A stretch of 64,000 bases of DNA from Nocardia asteroides (GTDB lineage: Bacteria; Actinomycetota; Actinomycetes; Mycobacteriales; Mycobacteriaceae): contig NZ_LR134352.1 in the NCBI RefSeq assembly GCF_900637185.1, positions 6,562,001 to 6,626,000 of the forward strand, written 5' to 3'. The notes beneath the pieces are model-generated. The model ran no database searches, was not told where the DNA came from, and worked only from the letters and a program-made list of their open reading frames with translations. Position numbers and translations under genes: made by a program. Shown here piece by piece: positions 48,020 to 57,799 of this stretch; position 1 is the first letter of the stretch, and each line of letters begins with the position of its first letter.

Positions 48020-49228
48020 ATGGCCTCGCAGCTGACACTCTCGGCACAGCGCGCCGCGCTGGAGCGGGAGTGGGCGCAGTGGGTGCCCGCGGGCGGATCG
48101 GCGCCGGGGAGTTCGGCGGTGCGGACCGAGGTCGCGCAGTCGTGGTTGCGGTCGTTGCGGACGGTCGACCCGGGGCGTGACTGCGCGCCGGAGAGCGAGA
48201 TCGACGACATCGCGCCGCGATGGGCGCAGTCGCCGCTGCGCGGGCCGGTCACCGAGTTGAGCGAGCAGTTGCACGGCGTCGCCGAGGCCGGCTTCGTCGC
48301 CGCGGTGACCGACGCCTCGGGCACCATCCTGTGGACCGACGGCGGACCGGTCATGCGCAGGCGGGCCGAGCAGGTGAACTTCGCGCCCGGCGGCCGCTGG
48401 GACGAGGCGCACATGGGCACCAACGCGCTGTCGCTGGCACTGCGCACCGATCAACCGCACACGGTGTTCTCGGCCGAGCATCTGGTGGCCGCCCTGCACG
48501 GCTGGGTCTGCTACTGCGCGCCGATCCGCGCGGCCGACGGCACGCTGCTCGGCGTGCTCGACCTGTCGACAACCTGGAAACGCTCGCATCCGCTGGCCAT
48601 GGCCACGGTGCGCTCGCTGACCACCGCCATCGAGTCCAAACTGCACACGGCGATGCCCGCGCCGGCCGGCATGCGCCTGACCTGCCTGGGCGGCGGCAAA
48701 CTGATCCGCGACGGTGTGCCGATCCGGCTGCGCCCGCGCCAGCTGGAAATCCTCACGCTGCTCGCCCTCGACGACGACGGCTACAGCCACGAACGCCTGC
48801 ACTACGCCGTCTACGGCGATCGCGCGGTCGGCGCGAGCACCCTGAAGTCGGAGATGTCGTACCTGCGCCGCGCCACCGGCGGCGACATCACCAACCGCGT
48901 CTACCGCTTCACCACCGCCCTGTCCTGCGACGCCGTCGACGTGCTGCGGGCACTGGAATCCGGCGACCTCGACACCGCCGTCCGGCTGTATCACGGTCCG
49001 CTGCTTCCGGATTCGGACACCCCCGGCATCAGCGAGTGGCGCGACTACCTCGAGGTCGCCATGCGCAACGCGGTCCTGGCCAGCCCCGACCCCGACCACG
49101 CCCTCACCTACGGCGAATCCGCCCCCGACGACATCGCCGTCCACGAACACGCCCTCACCCTGCTCCCACCCCGCGACCCCCGCCGCGCCATGGCCGCCGC
49201 CCGCCTCCACACCGCCCTCCGCACCTGA
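48020..49228 (+). CDS. GAF-domain transcriptional regulator of the ethanolamine/aldehyde cluster
   Basis: The 402-residue protein has an AcoR-like N-terminus (about 20-80: SAVRTEVAQSWLRSLRTV) and a GAF sensory domain (about 80-205: LHGVAEAGFVAAVTDASGTI, GTNALSLALRTDQPHTVFSA). A C-terminal winged-helix-like domain (about 215-300: GVPIRLRPRQLEILTLLALD) replaces the sigma54 AAA+ module. Similar GAF regulators sit beside acetaldehyde dehydrogenase genes in Actinobacteria. It probably activates the aldehyde dehydrogenase and eat-eutBC units, both of which carry the same upstream direct repeat. An MFS island separates it from its targets. Confidence 0.82.
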   Translation: MASQLTLSAQRAALEREWAQWVPAGGSAPGSSAVRTEVAQSWLRSLRTVDPGRDCAPESEIDDIAPRWAQSPLRGPVTELSEQLHGVAEAGFVAAVTDASGTILWTDGGPVMRRRAEQVNFAPGGRWDEAHMGTNALSLALRTDQPHTVFSAEHLVAALHGWVCYCAPIRAADGTLLGVLDLSTTWKRSHPLAMATVRSLTTAIESKLHTAMPAPAGMRLTCLGGGKLIRDGVPIRLRPRQLEILTLLALDDDGYSHERLHYAVYGDRAVGASTLKSEMSYLRRATGGDITNRVYRFTTALSCDAVDVLRALESGDLDTAVRLYHGPLLPDSDTPGISEWRDYLEVAMRNAVLASPDPDHALTYGESAPDDIAVHEHALTLLPPRDPRRAMAAARLHTALRT

Positions 49229-49244
49229 TCGGTCCGGCTTCAAC
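49213..49244 (+). repeat. 32-bp direct repeat, left copy flanking the MFS insertion
   Basis: This copy spans the last codons and stop of the GAF regulator plus 16 bases after it (CGCCCTCCGC ... GGTCCGGCTTCAAC). It matches 50670-50701 at 31 of 32 positions; the one difference is A at 49223 against G at 50680. Confidence 0.9.
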
Positions 49245-50669
49245 CTCCCGCTTTCCGCCGCTCGCCGGCCGCGGCAGTGCGGCCTCATCCCACCGCTGCG
49301 GACCACTGACTCTTCCGACGCGCCCGCACCTGTACGGCATAGATACCGGCACCTCCGACCAGTAGGAAGGCGGCACCGAACATGATCAGCAGCCGGTACG
49401 GGTCGTGCCGGCTGCCGTCGCCGGCAATCACGCCGTGAGCACCAGCGAATGCGAGCACCTGTGACGCGAAAAGCGTCGATACCGCCGAGGTCATCGAAAC
49501 CAGCGGTCCGACCACCGCGCTGATGCGCCCCATATATCCCTCGGGCACCGCTTCCTGCAGAATCGGGCCTTGGCACATGACATAGATCGAGAAGACGGCC
49601 CCGCACACCAGCATCAACAGGCAGGCGGTCACCAACCGGCCGGCACACGCATAGGCGAAATACCCGAGCCCGAGCGCCGACAATGCCACCGGATAGCCAC
49701 GGTGCACACCGGCCCACTTGACGAGTTTCACCCCGAGCGCGGCACTGATCATGTTGCCGAGCGGGAACATCATCGACAGCAATCCGTAGTGGCTCGGCGC
49801 CAATCCCAGAGATTTCAGTCCGAACAGCGCGAGAACCGAACTGTTGACACCCAACGACACACCGTAGAAGCAGGCCCCGATCAGCACGACTCGCAACATC
49901 GGCGCACGCCAGGCCGCGCGAAAACCATCGGATAAGTCACGCCAGAACCTGCCGGACACTCGTGGCGCAGGACGATGTTCCCGACACACCCGCGTAGTCA
50001 GAATCCCCGAAAGAACGTACGCCGCAATGCACGAGGATATTGCCGCCCGAGCACCGAAAAGGCCGAATACGGCGGGCCCGGCAGCGGTGGCGGCAATCGC
50101 GACACCGGTGAGCGAGAACATCGACAGGCTCGCGGCATCGACACGCCTGTCCTCGGGAATGACCACCTGCATGATCGAAGCCCGAGCAGGGTTGAAGAAC
50201 TGCGCACTCGTTTCGGATACGACGACGCAGGCCAGAATCACGGTGAAGAGCTGCGCGCTGCCCAGGCCGCCGAACTGAACGATCAGAAGCAGGAATGCGA
50301 GGAGCCCGGCCCGCACCCCATCGCTGACGATCATCATCGTCCGCGGATGCCGGCGATCCGCGTAAACCCCAGCCAGGGGCCCGACGACGATGCGGGGAAT
50401 CGAAGCCGCGAGAATTACCGCTCCGACGAGCGCGGGCAGACTCGGACTGTCCGGAAACAGTTGCACGGCAACCCATACCGTGCTCGTTCCGGCAAAGAAG
50501 TACTCGCCGAAGGATGAGAACGCCTGCGCGAGCCAAAGCCGACGGTAGTCCACGCCGATCGACAGAGCCGAGAAGATCCCCCTCATAGCCATCTGTACCC
50601 CTCCCACCCCTACAGCATGCCGCCGACCACGGTGCCAACTCCAGGCTCGGCGGTGGCCGATGACATCTG
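49245..50669. other. Inferred inserted segment carrying an MFS gene, bounded by 32-bp direct repeats
   Basis: About 1.43 kb between the two repeat copies contains one MFS gene on the strand opposite to its neighbours. By eye it has lower GC than its surroundings, with runs such as GAGATTTCAGTCCGAACAGC. Removing it and one repeat would rejoin the GAF regulator directly to the dehydrogenase promoter, the expected ancestral arrangement. There is no transposase, integrase or terminal inverted repeat, so the mechanism is unknown. Confidence 0.65.
49285..50592 (-). CDS. MFS transporter (macrolide-efflux-like)
   Basis: This 435-residue protein has about 12 hydrophobic segments. Signature segments are FSSFGEYFFAGTSTVWVAVQ (about 22-41) and GPLAGVYADRRHPRTMMIVS (MFS motif A, about 70-89). 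QFFNPARASIMQVVIPEDRR is typical of the MFS_3/MefA-like group that exports macrolides and related compounds. GGGAGGGG precedes the ATG at 50592. The lower GC, opposite orientation and flanking direct repeats suggest horizontal acquisition. It has no role in ethanolamine catabolism that I can infer. Confidence 0.87.
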   Translation of the reverse strand: MAMRGIFSALSIGVDYRRLWLAQAFSSFGEYFFAGTSTVWVAVQLFPDSPSLPALVGAVILAASIPRIVVGPLAGVYADRRHPRTMMIVSDGVRAGLLAFLLLIVQFGGLGSAQLFTVILACVVVSETSAQFFNPARASIMQVVIPEDRRVDAASLSMFSLTGVAIAATAAGPAVFGLFGARAAISSCIAAYVLSGILTTRVCREHRPAPRVSGRFWRDLSDGFRAAWRAPMLRVVLIGACFYGVSLGVNSSVLALFGLKSLGLAPSHYGLLSMMFPLGNMISAALGVKLVKWAGVHRGYPVALSALGLGYFAYACAGRLVTACLLMLVCGAVFSIYVMCQGPILQEAVPEGYMGRISAVVGPLVSMTSAVSTLFASQVLAFAGAHGVIAGDGSRHDPYRLLIMFGAAFLLVGGAGIYAVQVRARRKSQWSAAVG

Positions 50670-50701
50670 CGCCCTCCGCGCCTGATCGGTCCGGCTTCAA
50701 C
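50670..50701 (+). repeat. 32-bp direct repeat, right copy flanking the MFS insertion
   Basis: This copy matches 49213-49244 at 31 of 32 positions. Its last five bases (TCAAC, 50697-50701) are the first half of the proposed operator at 50697-50717. The left copy ends at the same point without a second half, so the right copy carries the intact dehydrogenase promoter. Confidence 0.9.
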
Positions 50702-50717
50702 GTTTTATCAACCCTCG
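50697..50717 (+). promoter_or_regulatory. TCAAC-N6-TCAACCCTCG element upstream of the aldehyde dehydrogenase
   Basis: This is a direct repeat of TCAAC with an 11-base period, extended to TCAACCCTCG. An element of identical spacing and the same extension lies at 52775-52795 before the ethanolamine permease. The element ends 55 bases before this start codon and 52 before the other. It is probably the binding site of a shared activator, most plausibly the GAF-domain regulator. Confidence 0.7.
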
Positions 50718-50726
50718 GGGCGGATA

Positions 50727-50740
50727 GTGATGGGCGTCAC
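50727..50740. promoter_or_regulatory. Crp/GlxR-type site upstream of the aldehyde dehydrogenase
   Basis: GTGATGGGCGTCAC is a perfect GTGA-N6-TCAC match to the Crp/GlxR core. It ends 32 bases before the start codon, between the TCAAC element and the gene. At this position it could overlap the core promoter and impose carbon-source control through cAMP. Confidence 0.6.
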
Positions 50741-50772
50741 GATTCACCGGAATCAGCGAGGAGCTTCCGCAC

Positions 50773-52289
<1,517 letters not shown>

Positions 52290-52290
<1 letters not shown>

Positions 52291-52685
52291 TGGGGCAGCG
52301 CGTCGACCTCACCGAACAGGCGGCGACGCTGCTGCGGGAACTGACCGGGCAGCACGGCCCGGTCATGTTCCACCAATCCGGCGGCTGCTGTGACGGCAGC
52401 TCCCCGATGTGCTACCCGCGCGGTGAATTCCGCGTGGGCGCCGCGGATGTGCTGCTGGGATATCTGCCGGGCGACACCCCGTTCTGGATGAGTGCCGACC
52501 AGTTCGAGTACTGGAAACACACCCATCTCACCGTCGACGTGGTCTCCGGCCGGGGCAGCGGCTTCTCGCTCGAGGCCCCCGAGGGCGTGCGGTTCCTGAT
52601 CCGCTCACGCCTGCTCACCGACGAGGAGGTGGCCGCGCTGGAATCCCAGCCCCCGCCACCCACCGGTGACACCCTTCCCCAGTGA
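52290..52685 (+). CDS. DUF779 family protein
   Basis: The 131-residue protein has the DUF779 signature: HQSGGCCDGSSPMCYPRGEF (about 29-48) and the C-terminal LTVDVVSGRGSGFSLEAPEG region. It contains three cysteines near the Gly-Gly-Cys-Cys motif that look metal-binding. DUF779 genes are very often encoded directly after acetaldehyde dehydrogenases, and here the ATG overlaps the dehydrogenase stop by one base (TGATG). Its function is unproven; assistance to, or maturation of, the dehydrogenase is an inference from this consistent pairing. Confidence 0.88.
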
Positions 52686-52708
52686 TGTGAAACACGCGTT
52701 CTCACATC
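52684..52708. promoter_or_regulatory. Inverted repeat after the DUF779 gene
   Basis: GATGTGA (52684-52690) and TCACATC (52702-52708) are perfect 7-base arms separated by 11 bases. The element overlaps the DUF779 stop. It could be a weak terminator or an operator for the following eat promoter region; TGTGA/TCACA arms also resemble widely spaced Crp half-sites. Confidence 0.35.
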
Positions 52709-52774
52709 GTTTCCGCAGGTCGGCGGCGCTCGATACGCGCCGCTGACCTGTGGGATCCACGGCCGTAACAGTCG

Positions 52775-52795
52775 TCAACCATTCTTCAACCCTCG
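52775..52795 (+). promoter_or_regulatory. TCAAC-N6-TCAACCCTCG element upstream of the ethanolamine permease
   Basis: TCAAC (52775-52779) and TCAACCCTCG (52786-52795) have the same 11-base phasing and right-half extension as the element at 50697-50717. It lies 52 bases before the permease start. Conservation across two separate promoters within one pathway supports a functional operator. Confidence 0.7.
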
Positions 52796-52847
52796 ACGAT
52801 CACCGTTGCCGTCGCTACGCGCTTGTTTGTTGATGAGGAGCTTTCCT

Positions 52848-54275
52848 GTGAGTACCGACGCGATTCCCGGCACGGGCACCGAGACGCCCGCCGACGACTA
52901 TCTCGCCAAACGCACCCTGCGCTCCGGCTCGGCCGGGTGGGTGCTGCTGGCCGGTCTCGGCGTGAGCTATGTGATCTCCGGCGACTACTCGGGCTGGAAC
53001 TTCGGCCTGGCCGAGGGCGGTTTCGGTGGTCTGCTGATCGCCGCGATCGTCATCGCCGCCATGTATCTGGCCATGGTCCTGGGCATGGCCGAGCTGTCCT
53101 CGGCACTGCCCGCGGCGGGCGGCGGCTACACCTTCGCCCGCCGCGCGCTCGGTCCGTGGGGCGGATTCGCCACCGGCACAGCGGTTCTCATCGAATACGC
53201 GATCGCACCGGCCGCCATCGCCACCTTCATCGGCGCCTATGTGGAGTCGCTGAACCTGTTCGGGATCACCGACGGCTGGTGGGTGTATCTGGCGGTGTAC
53301 GCGCTGTTCATCGGCATCCACCTGGGTGGCGCCGGTGAAGCGCTCAAGGCGATGTTCGTGATCACCGCGATCGCGCTGGTGGGTCTGGCGATCTTCGCGG
53401 TGGCGGCGCTGGGCAAGTTCGACGTGGCCAACCTGACGAATATCGCGCCGGATCCCGACGCCACCGGTTCTTCGTCGTTCCTGCCGTTCGGCTATCTGGG
53501 AATCTGGGCCGCGATCCCGTTCGCCATCTGGTTCTTCCTGGCCGTCGAGGGCGTGCCTCTGGCGGCCGAGGAGGCCACCGAGCCGGAGAAGAACGTGCCC
53601 AAGGGCATCATCGTGGCCATGCTGCTGCTGGTGGTCACCGGCGCGGTGGTGCTGTTCCTGGTGACCGGCGCGCTCGGCGCGCAGGGCGCGTCGACCTCGG
53701 GCAACCCGCTGGTGGAGGCGCTCGGCGACAGCCCGGCGGCCAAGGTGGTCAACTACATCGGCCTGGCCGGCCTGGTGGCCAGCTTCTTCTCCATCGTCTA
53801 CGCCTACTCCCGGCAGACCTTCGCGCTCTCGCGGGCCGGCTACCTGCCGACCAGCCTGTCGGTGACCAACTCCCGCAAGGCGCCGGTGCTGGCGCTGATC
53901 GTGCCCGGCCTGATCGGCTTCGCTCTCTCGCTCACCGGCGAGGGCGCGATGCTGCTGAACATGGCGGTGTTCGGCGCCGCGGTGAGCTACGTGCTGATGA
54001 TGGTGAGCCACATCGTGCTGCGGGTCCGCGAGCCGCAGATGCCGCGGCCGTATCGCACCCCGGGCGGCATCGCGACCACCTCGTTCGCCCTGGTCATCGC
54101 GGCCGCCTCGGTGGCGGCGACCTTCCTGGTCGATCCGAAGGCGGCGCTGTTCACCCTCGGTGTGTTCTGCGCCTTCATGGCCTACTTCGGCCTCTACAGT
54201 CGCAAACACCTGGTCGCCAAGTCGCCCGACGAGGAATTCGCCGCATTGGCGAAGGCGGAACAAGAACTCGAGTAA
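52848..54275 (+). CDS. eat: Ethanolamine permease (APC superfamily)
   Basis: The product of about 475 residues has about 12 membrane segments and APC-family features: LAGLGVSYVISGDYSGWNFG in the first span, GMAELSSALPAAGGGYTFAR, and EGVPLAAEEATEPEKNVPKG in the central loop. The SGDYSGWN and EG..L.AEE patterns are typical of the Eat ethanolamine importers, and the gene lies directly upstream of eutBC. The GTG at 52848 has GAGGAG 7 bases upstream; an earlier in-frame start at 52806 is unlikely. It is expected to bring in ethanolamine as a carbon and nitrogen source. Confidence 0.9.
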   Translation: MSTDAIPGTGTETPADDYLAKRTLRSGSAGWVLLAGLGVSYVISGDYSGWNFGLAEGGFGGLLIAAIVIAAMYLAMVLGMAELSSALPAAGGGYTFARRALGPWGGFATGTAVLIEYAIAPAAIATFIGAYVESLNLFGITDGWWVYLAVYALFIGIHLGGAGEALKAMFVITAIALVGLAIFAVAALGKFDVANLTNIAPDPDATGSSSFLPFGYLGIWAAIPFAIWFFLAVEGVPLAAEEATEPEKNVPKGIIVAMLLLVVTGAVVLFLVTGALGAQGASTSGNPLVEALGDSPAAKVVNYIGLAGLVASFFSIVYAYSRQTFALSRAGYLPTSLSVTNSRKAPVLALIVPGLIGFALSLTGEGAMLLNMAVFGAAVSYVLMMVSHIVLRVREPQMPRPYRTPGGIATTSFALVIAAASVAATFLVDPKAALFTLGVFCAFMAYFGLYSRKHLVAKSPDEEFAALAKAEQELE

Positions 54276-54308
54276 CCCACCCGAATCCGCGAAAGGAGGC
54301 GGCACCCG

Positions 54309-55721
54309 ATGACCGTGTACCGCAGTTCCGTCGGCGCCACGACCTACACCTTCGACGGCCTCGTCGACCTGATGGCCAAGGCCACCCCCGAACGCAGCGG
54401 CGACCAGCTGGCAGGCTGCGCCGCCGCGACCGACGCGGAACGGGCGGCCGCGCAGTGGGCGCTGGCCGACGTCCCGCTGACCACCTTCCTCACCGAGGTG
54501 GTCGTGCCCTACGAGACCGACGAGGTCACCCGGCTGATCATCGACAGCCACGACCGGACCGCGTTCGCCCTGGTCTCGCATCTGACCGTCGGCGGATTGC
54601 GCGACTGGTTGCTCGCGGTCGCCGCCACCGGCTCGGCGGCGGTGACCTTGGCCGCCGTCTCGCCCGGCCTGACGCCGGAGATGGTGGCGGCGGTCAGCAA
54701 GATCATGCGCAATCAGGATCTGATCGCCGTCGCGAAGGCGACCGAGGTGACCGCGGGTTTCCGCACCACCATCGGCCTGCCCGGCCGGCTGAGCACCCGC
54801 CTGCAACCCAACCATCCCACCGACGATCCGCGCGGCATCGCGGCCGCCACCCTCGACGGGCTGCTGCTCGGCTGCGGTGACGCGGTGATCGGCATCAACC
54901 CCGCCACCGACTCGCCCCAGGCCACCGCCGATCTGCTGCACCTGCTCGACGAGGTCCGCCTGCGCTTCGACATCCCGACCCAGTCGTGCGTGCTCTCCCA
55001 CGTCACCACGACCATCGGCCTGATCGAGGCCGGGGCCCCGGTGGACCTGGTGTTCCAGTCGGTCGCCGGCACCGAGGGCGCCAATACCGGCTTCGGCGTG
55101 AACCTCTCGCTGCTGCGCGAGGGCAACGAGGCGGGCCGCTCACTCGCGCGCGGCACTGTCGGCGACAACGTGATGTACCTGGAGACGGGTCAGGGTTCGG
55201 CGCTGAGCGCGAATGCCCATCTGGGCGTAGGTGATCGGCCGGTGGACCAGCAGACCCTCGAGGCGCGCGCCTACGCCGTCGCGCGGGAGCTGCGACCGCT
55301 GCTGGTGAACACCGTCGTCGGGTTCATCGGCCCGGAGTACCTCTACGACGGCAAGCAGATCATCCGGGCCGGGCTCGAGGACCACTTCTGCGGCAAGCTG
55401 CTCGGCCTGCCGATGGGCGTCGACGTCTGCTACACCAACCACGCCGAGGCCGACGCCGACGACATGGACACCCTGCTCACCCTGCTCGGCGCCGCCGGCT
55501 GCGCCTTCGTCATCGCGGTGCCCGGCGCCGACGACGTGATGCTGGGCTACCAGAGCCTGTCGTTCCACGACGCGCTCTACGCCCGGCAGGTGCTGAACCT
55601 GCGTCCGGCACCGGAATTCGAGACCTGGCTGGCGAGCCTGGGCATGCTCGACGCGAACGGCCGGATCCGCCAGGTCGAGCCGCTGTCCTCACCGCTACGC
55701 GCCTTGGCGGCGAACCGATGA
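54309..55721 (+). CDS. eutB: Ethanolamine ammonia-lyase heavy chain
   Basis: The 470-residue large subunit of the adenosylcobalamin-dependent lyase converts ethanolamine to acetaldehyde and ammonia. It has the EutB TIM-barrel segments LMAKATPERSGDQLAGCAAA (about 18-37), IGINPATDSPQATADLLHLL (about 196-215), FQSVAGTEGANTGFGVNLSL (about 252-271) and MYLETGQGSALSANAH. AAAGGAGG precedes the ATG by about 10 bases. It overlaps eutC by 4 bases. No microcompartment shell genes (eutS, M, N, L, K) are present, so the reaction is likely cytosolic. Confidence 0.95.
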   Translation: MTVYRSSVGATTYTFDGLVDLMAKATPERSGDQLAGCAAATDAERAAAQWALADVPLTTFLTEVVVPYETDEVTRLIIDSHDRTAFALVSHLTVGGLRDWLLAVAATGSAAVTLAAVSPGLTPEMVAAVSKIMRNQDLIAVAKATEVTAGFRTTIGLPGRLSTRLQPNHPTDDPRGIAAATLDGLLLGCGDAVIGINPATDSPQATADLLHLLDEVRLRFDIPTQSCVLSHVTTTIGLIEAGAPVDLVFQSVAGTEGANTGFGVNLSLLREGNEAGRSLARGTVGDNVMYLETGQGSALSANAHLGVGDRPVDQQTLEARAYAVARELRPLLVNTVVGFIGPEYLYDGKQIIRAGLEDHFCGKLLGLPMGVDVCYTNHAEADADDMDTLLTLLGAAGCAFVIAVPGADDVMLGYQSLSFHDALYARQVLNLRPAPEFETWLASLGMLDANGRIRQVEPLSSPLRALAANR

Positions 55722-56581
55722 CGAAACCAGTTCTGCGCATCGTGCATTCCGAACCGAGAGGACACGCCGTGGGCGAGCAGGCGACGGACCGGCCCGGCGC
55801 GGACCCGGCGGTGGCCCAGGAGTTCTGGCGCGAGCTGCGGCGCAACACCCAGGCCAGGATCGGGCTCGGGCGCACCGGCGACGCGCTGCCCACCGCGGAG
55901 GTCCTCGCCCTGCGCGCCGCGCACGCCGCCGCCCGCGACGCGGTGCACGTCCCGCTGGACGTGGAGATCTTCGCCGAGCAGATCGCGAGCATGGGCCTGG
56001 GCGAACCCCTTTCGGTGACCAGCAGGGCCGCCGACCGCTCCGAGTATCTGCGCCGTCCCGATCTCGGCAGACTGCCCGCCGACCTGTCCGGCGTCGAAAA
56101 CCACGGCGCCGACATCGGTTTCGTGCTGGCCGACGGCCTGTCCCCGCGCGCGCTCACCGATCACGGCGCGGGCCTGCTGGCCGCGCTGGCGAGCGAACTC
56201 GGCGAGGGCTACACCCTGGCTCCGCCGGTGATCGCCACTCAGGCGCGCGTCGCCCTGGGCGATCACATCGGCGAAGCGCTGGGCGTGCGCACCGTTCTGG
56301 TGATCATCGGCGAGCGCCCCGGCCTCTCGGTGGCCGACAGCCTGGGCATCTACCTCACCCATCTGCCCCGGCCCGGCCGCGCCGACGCCGAACGCAACTG
56401 CGTCTCCAATATCCATCCGCCCGACGGGCTCACCTACGCCGACGCCGCCCGGGTGGTCGCCAATCTGGTCGCCGGCGCGCGCGCACTCGGCCGTTCCGGC
56501 GTCGACCTCAAGGACACCTCCCGCGTCGACCTTCTCGACAACGCAGACACCACCGTCATCGCCGCGGCGACGGACAGCTGA
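55718..56581 (+). CDS. eutC: Ethanolamine ammonia-lyase light chain
   Basis: The 287-residue small subunit contributes the cobalamin-binding domain of EutBC. Conserved segments are TQARIGLGRTGDALPTAEVL (about 44-63), RSEYLRRPDLGRLPADLS (about 107-124), VLADGLSPRALTDHGAGLLA (about 139-158) and ERPGLSVADSLGIYLTHLP. The ATG at 55718 overlaps the eutB stop (ATGA), so the subunits are co-translated. Some EutC proteins begin nearer residue 26; the first 25 residues here are an unusual extension. Confidence 0.94.
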   Translation: MTKPVLRIVHSEPRGHAVGEQATDRPGADPAVAQEFWRELRRNTQARIGLGRTGDALPTAEVLALRAAHAAARDAVHVPLDVEIFAEQIASMGLGEPLSVTSRAADRSEYLRRPDLGRLPADLSGVENHGADIGFVLADGLSPRALTDHGAGLLAALASELGEGYTLAPPVIATQARVALGDHIGEALGVRTVLVIIGERPGLSVADSLGIYLTHLPRPGRADAERNCVSNIHPPDGLTYADAARVVANLVAGARALGRSGVDLKDTSRVDLLDNADTTVIAAATDS

Positions 56582-56592
56582 GGAATCCCGAC

Positions 56593-57677
56593 ATGACGAA
56601 GAACTCCGCCCTCGCGGCGGTGGCGCTGACGGCTGCCCTGCTCGGCTCGGCCGCGTGCGGTACCGCCGAGACGCCCACCGCCGCGCAGAGTTGCTCGGCC
56701 CTCGATCCGGCCCAGCCCTGGTACGGCGACAACCGGGAGCGCATCGGGCAATTCATCAGCGAGAACGGCCGATGTGGCACAACGGATTCGGCCTCGGCAC
56801 CGCTGGCGCTGTTCGACTGGGACAACACGGTGGTGAAGAACGATGTCGGCGAACTGATCTCGGTCGTGACGAATCCGAGACCACCGCGGGCGAACCGGCC
56901 TTCGCGAACTACGACCACCGCCTCACCAACCCCGGCTACGCACTCGTGGTGCAGCTGATGCGCGGCTACACCGAAGCCCAGATCGCCGATTTCGCGCGCG
57001 CCGCCAGGAAACAGAACCTGGACGCCACCGAAGGATCCGAACAGACCATCGGCACCACCGAGGTCGACGGCTATGTGCGGTACTACTCCCAGATCCAGAA
57101 CCTGATCGCCGTCCTGCGCGACAACGGGTTCGACGTGCGGATCATCTCCGCCTCGGCCGAACCGGTGGTCCGGGTCTGGGCCGAGGAGCTCGACATCCCC
57201 GGCGACAAGGTGATGGGCGTACCGCTGCTGGCCGACAACGGCGTCTACACCGGGCATATCCCCGGTTGCGGCGGCAAGGACCTCGACCAGGTGATCACCT
57301 ACATCGACGGCAAGCGCTGCCGGGTCAACGAGCAGGTCTTCGGTGTCGAGGGCGCGGCCGCCTTCCAGCAGCTACCCGCCGCCCGGCGGGCCGCCTTCGC
57401 CGCAGGCGACTCCGACACCGACGTGGTCTTCCTGGGTGACGCGACCGGGTTGCGGCTGGTGGTCAATCGCAACAAGACCGAGCTGATGTGCAACGCCTAC
57501 GGCGCCGACGACGGCACCTGGGTGATCAACCCGATGTTCATCGACCCGAAGCCGCGCAGGTCCGAGCCGTATCCGTGCGCCTCAGCGGGATTCACCGCCG
57601 CCGACGGCACCGGCGTGCCGCTGCGCAGGCCGGACGGCACGACCGTTCCCGACCAGCAGGACCGGGTCTTCCGCTGA
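56593..57677 (+). pseudogene. Secreted HAD-family phosphatase, frameshifted
   Basis: A reading frame from 56593 encodes a lipoprotein-type signal (KNSALAAVALTAALLGSAAC) and HAD motif I (LFDWDNTVVKND). It then changes frame between about 56840 and 56880. The rest (ESETTAGEPAFANYDHRL onward, including SASAEPVVRVW and the HAD motif AAGDSDTDVVFLGDATG) continues in the next frame to 57677. A one-base loss, a non-triplet deletion, or a sequencing error would explain this. Homologues I recall have extra residues after motif I, which favours a deletion. Its place after eutBC suggests release of ethanolamine or choline from phosphate esters. Confidence 0.72.
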
Positions 57678-57799
57678 CGGCCGGCACGGGTGCCCGGCAC
57701 CGCATGGGAGTCGCCGGACACTCGGCTGACCCAGACACCGGGGCGAGGCGTGGGCGGTTCGACGTGAGCCGCGGCGCCTCGCCCCATAATGTTGTGCCC

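Noticed and set aside
49245..50669. An IS element or transposon as the source of the MFS insertion.
   Set aside because: No transposase, no terminal inverted repeats, and a repeat of 32 bp is longer than usual IS target duplications. The segment is reported as an insertion of unknown mechanism.
54276..54308. A cobalamin riboswitch before eutB.
   Set aside because: Only 33 bases lie between eat and eutB, occupied by a Shine-Dalgarno sequence. The eat leader shows no B12-box-like sequence that I can recognise.
52815..55001. A 728-codon minus-strand frame opposite eat and eutB.
   Set aside because: It is an antisense shadow without motifs. The plus-strand genes have clear family signatures and a Shine-Dalgarno sequence.
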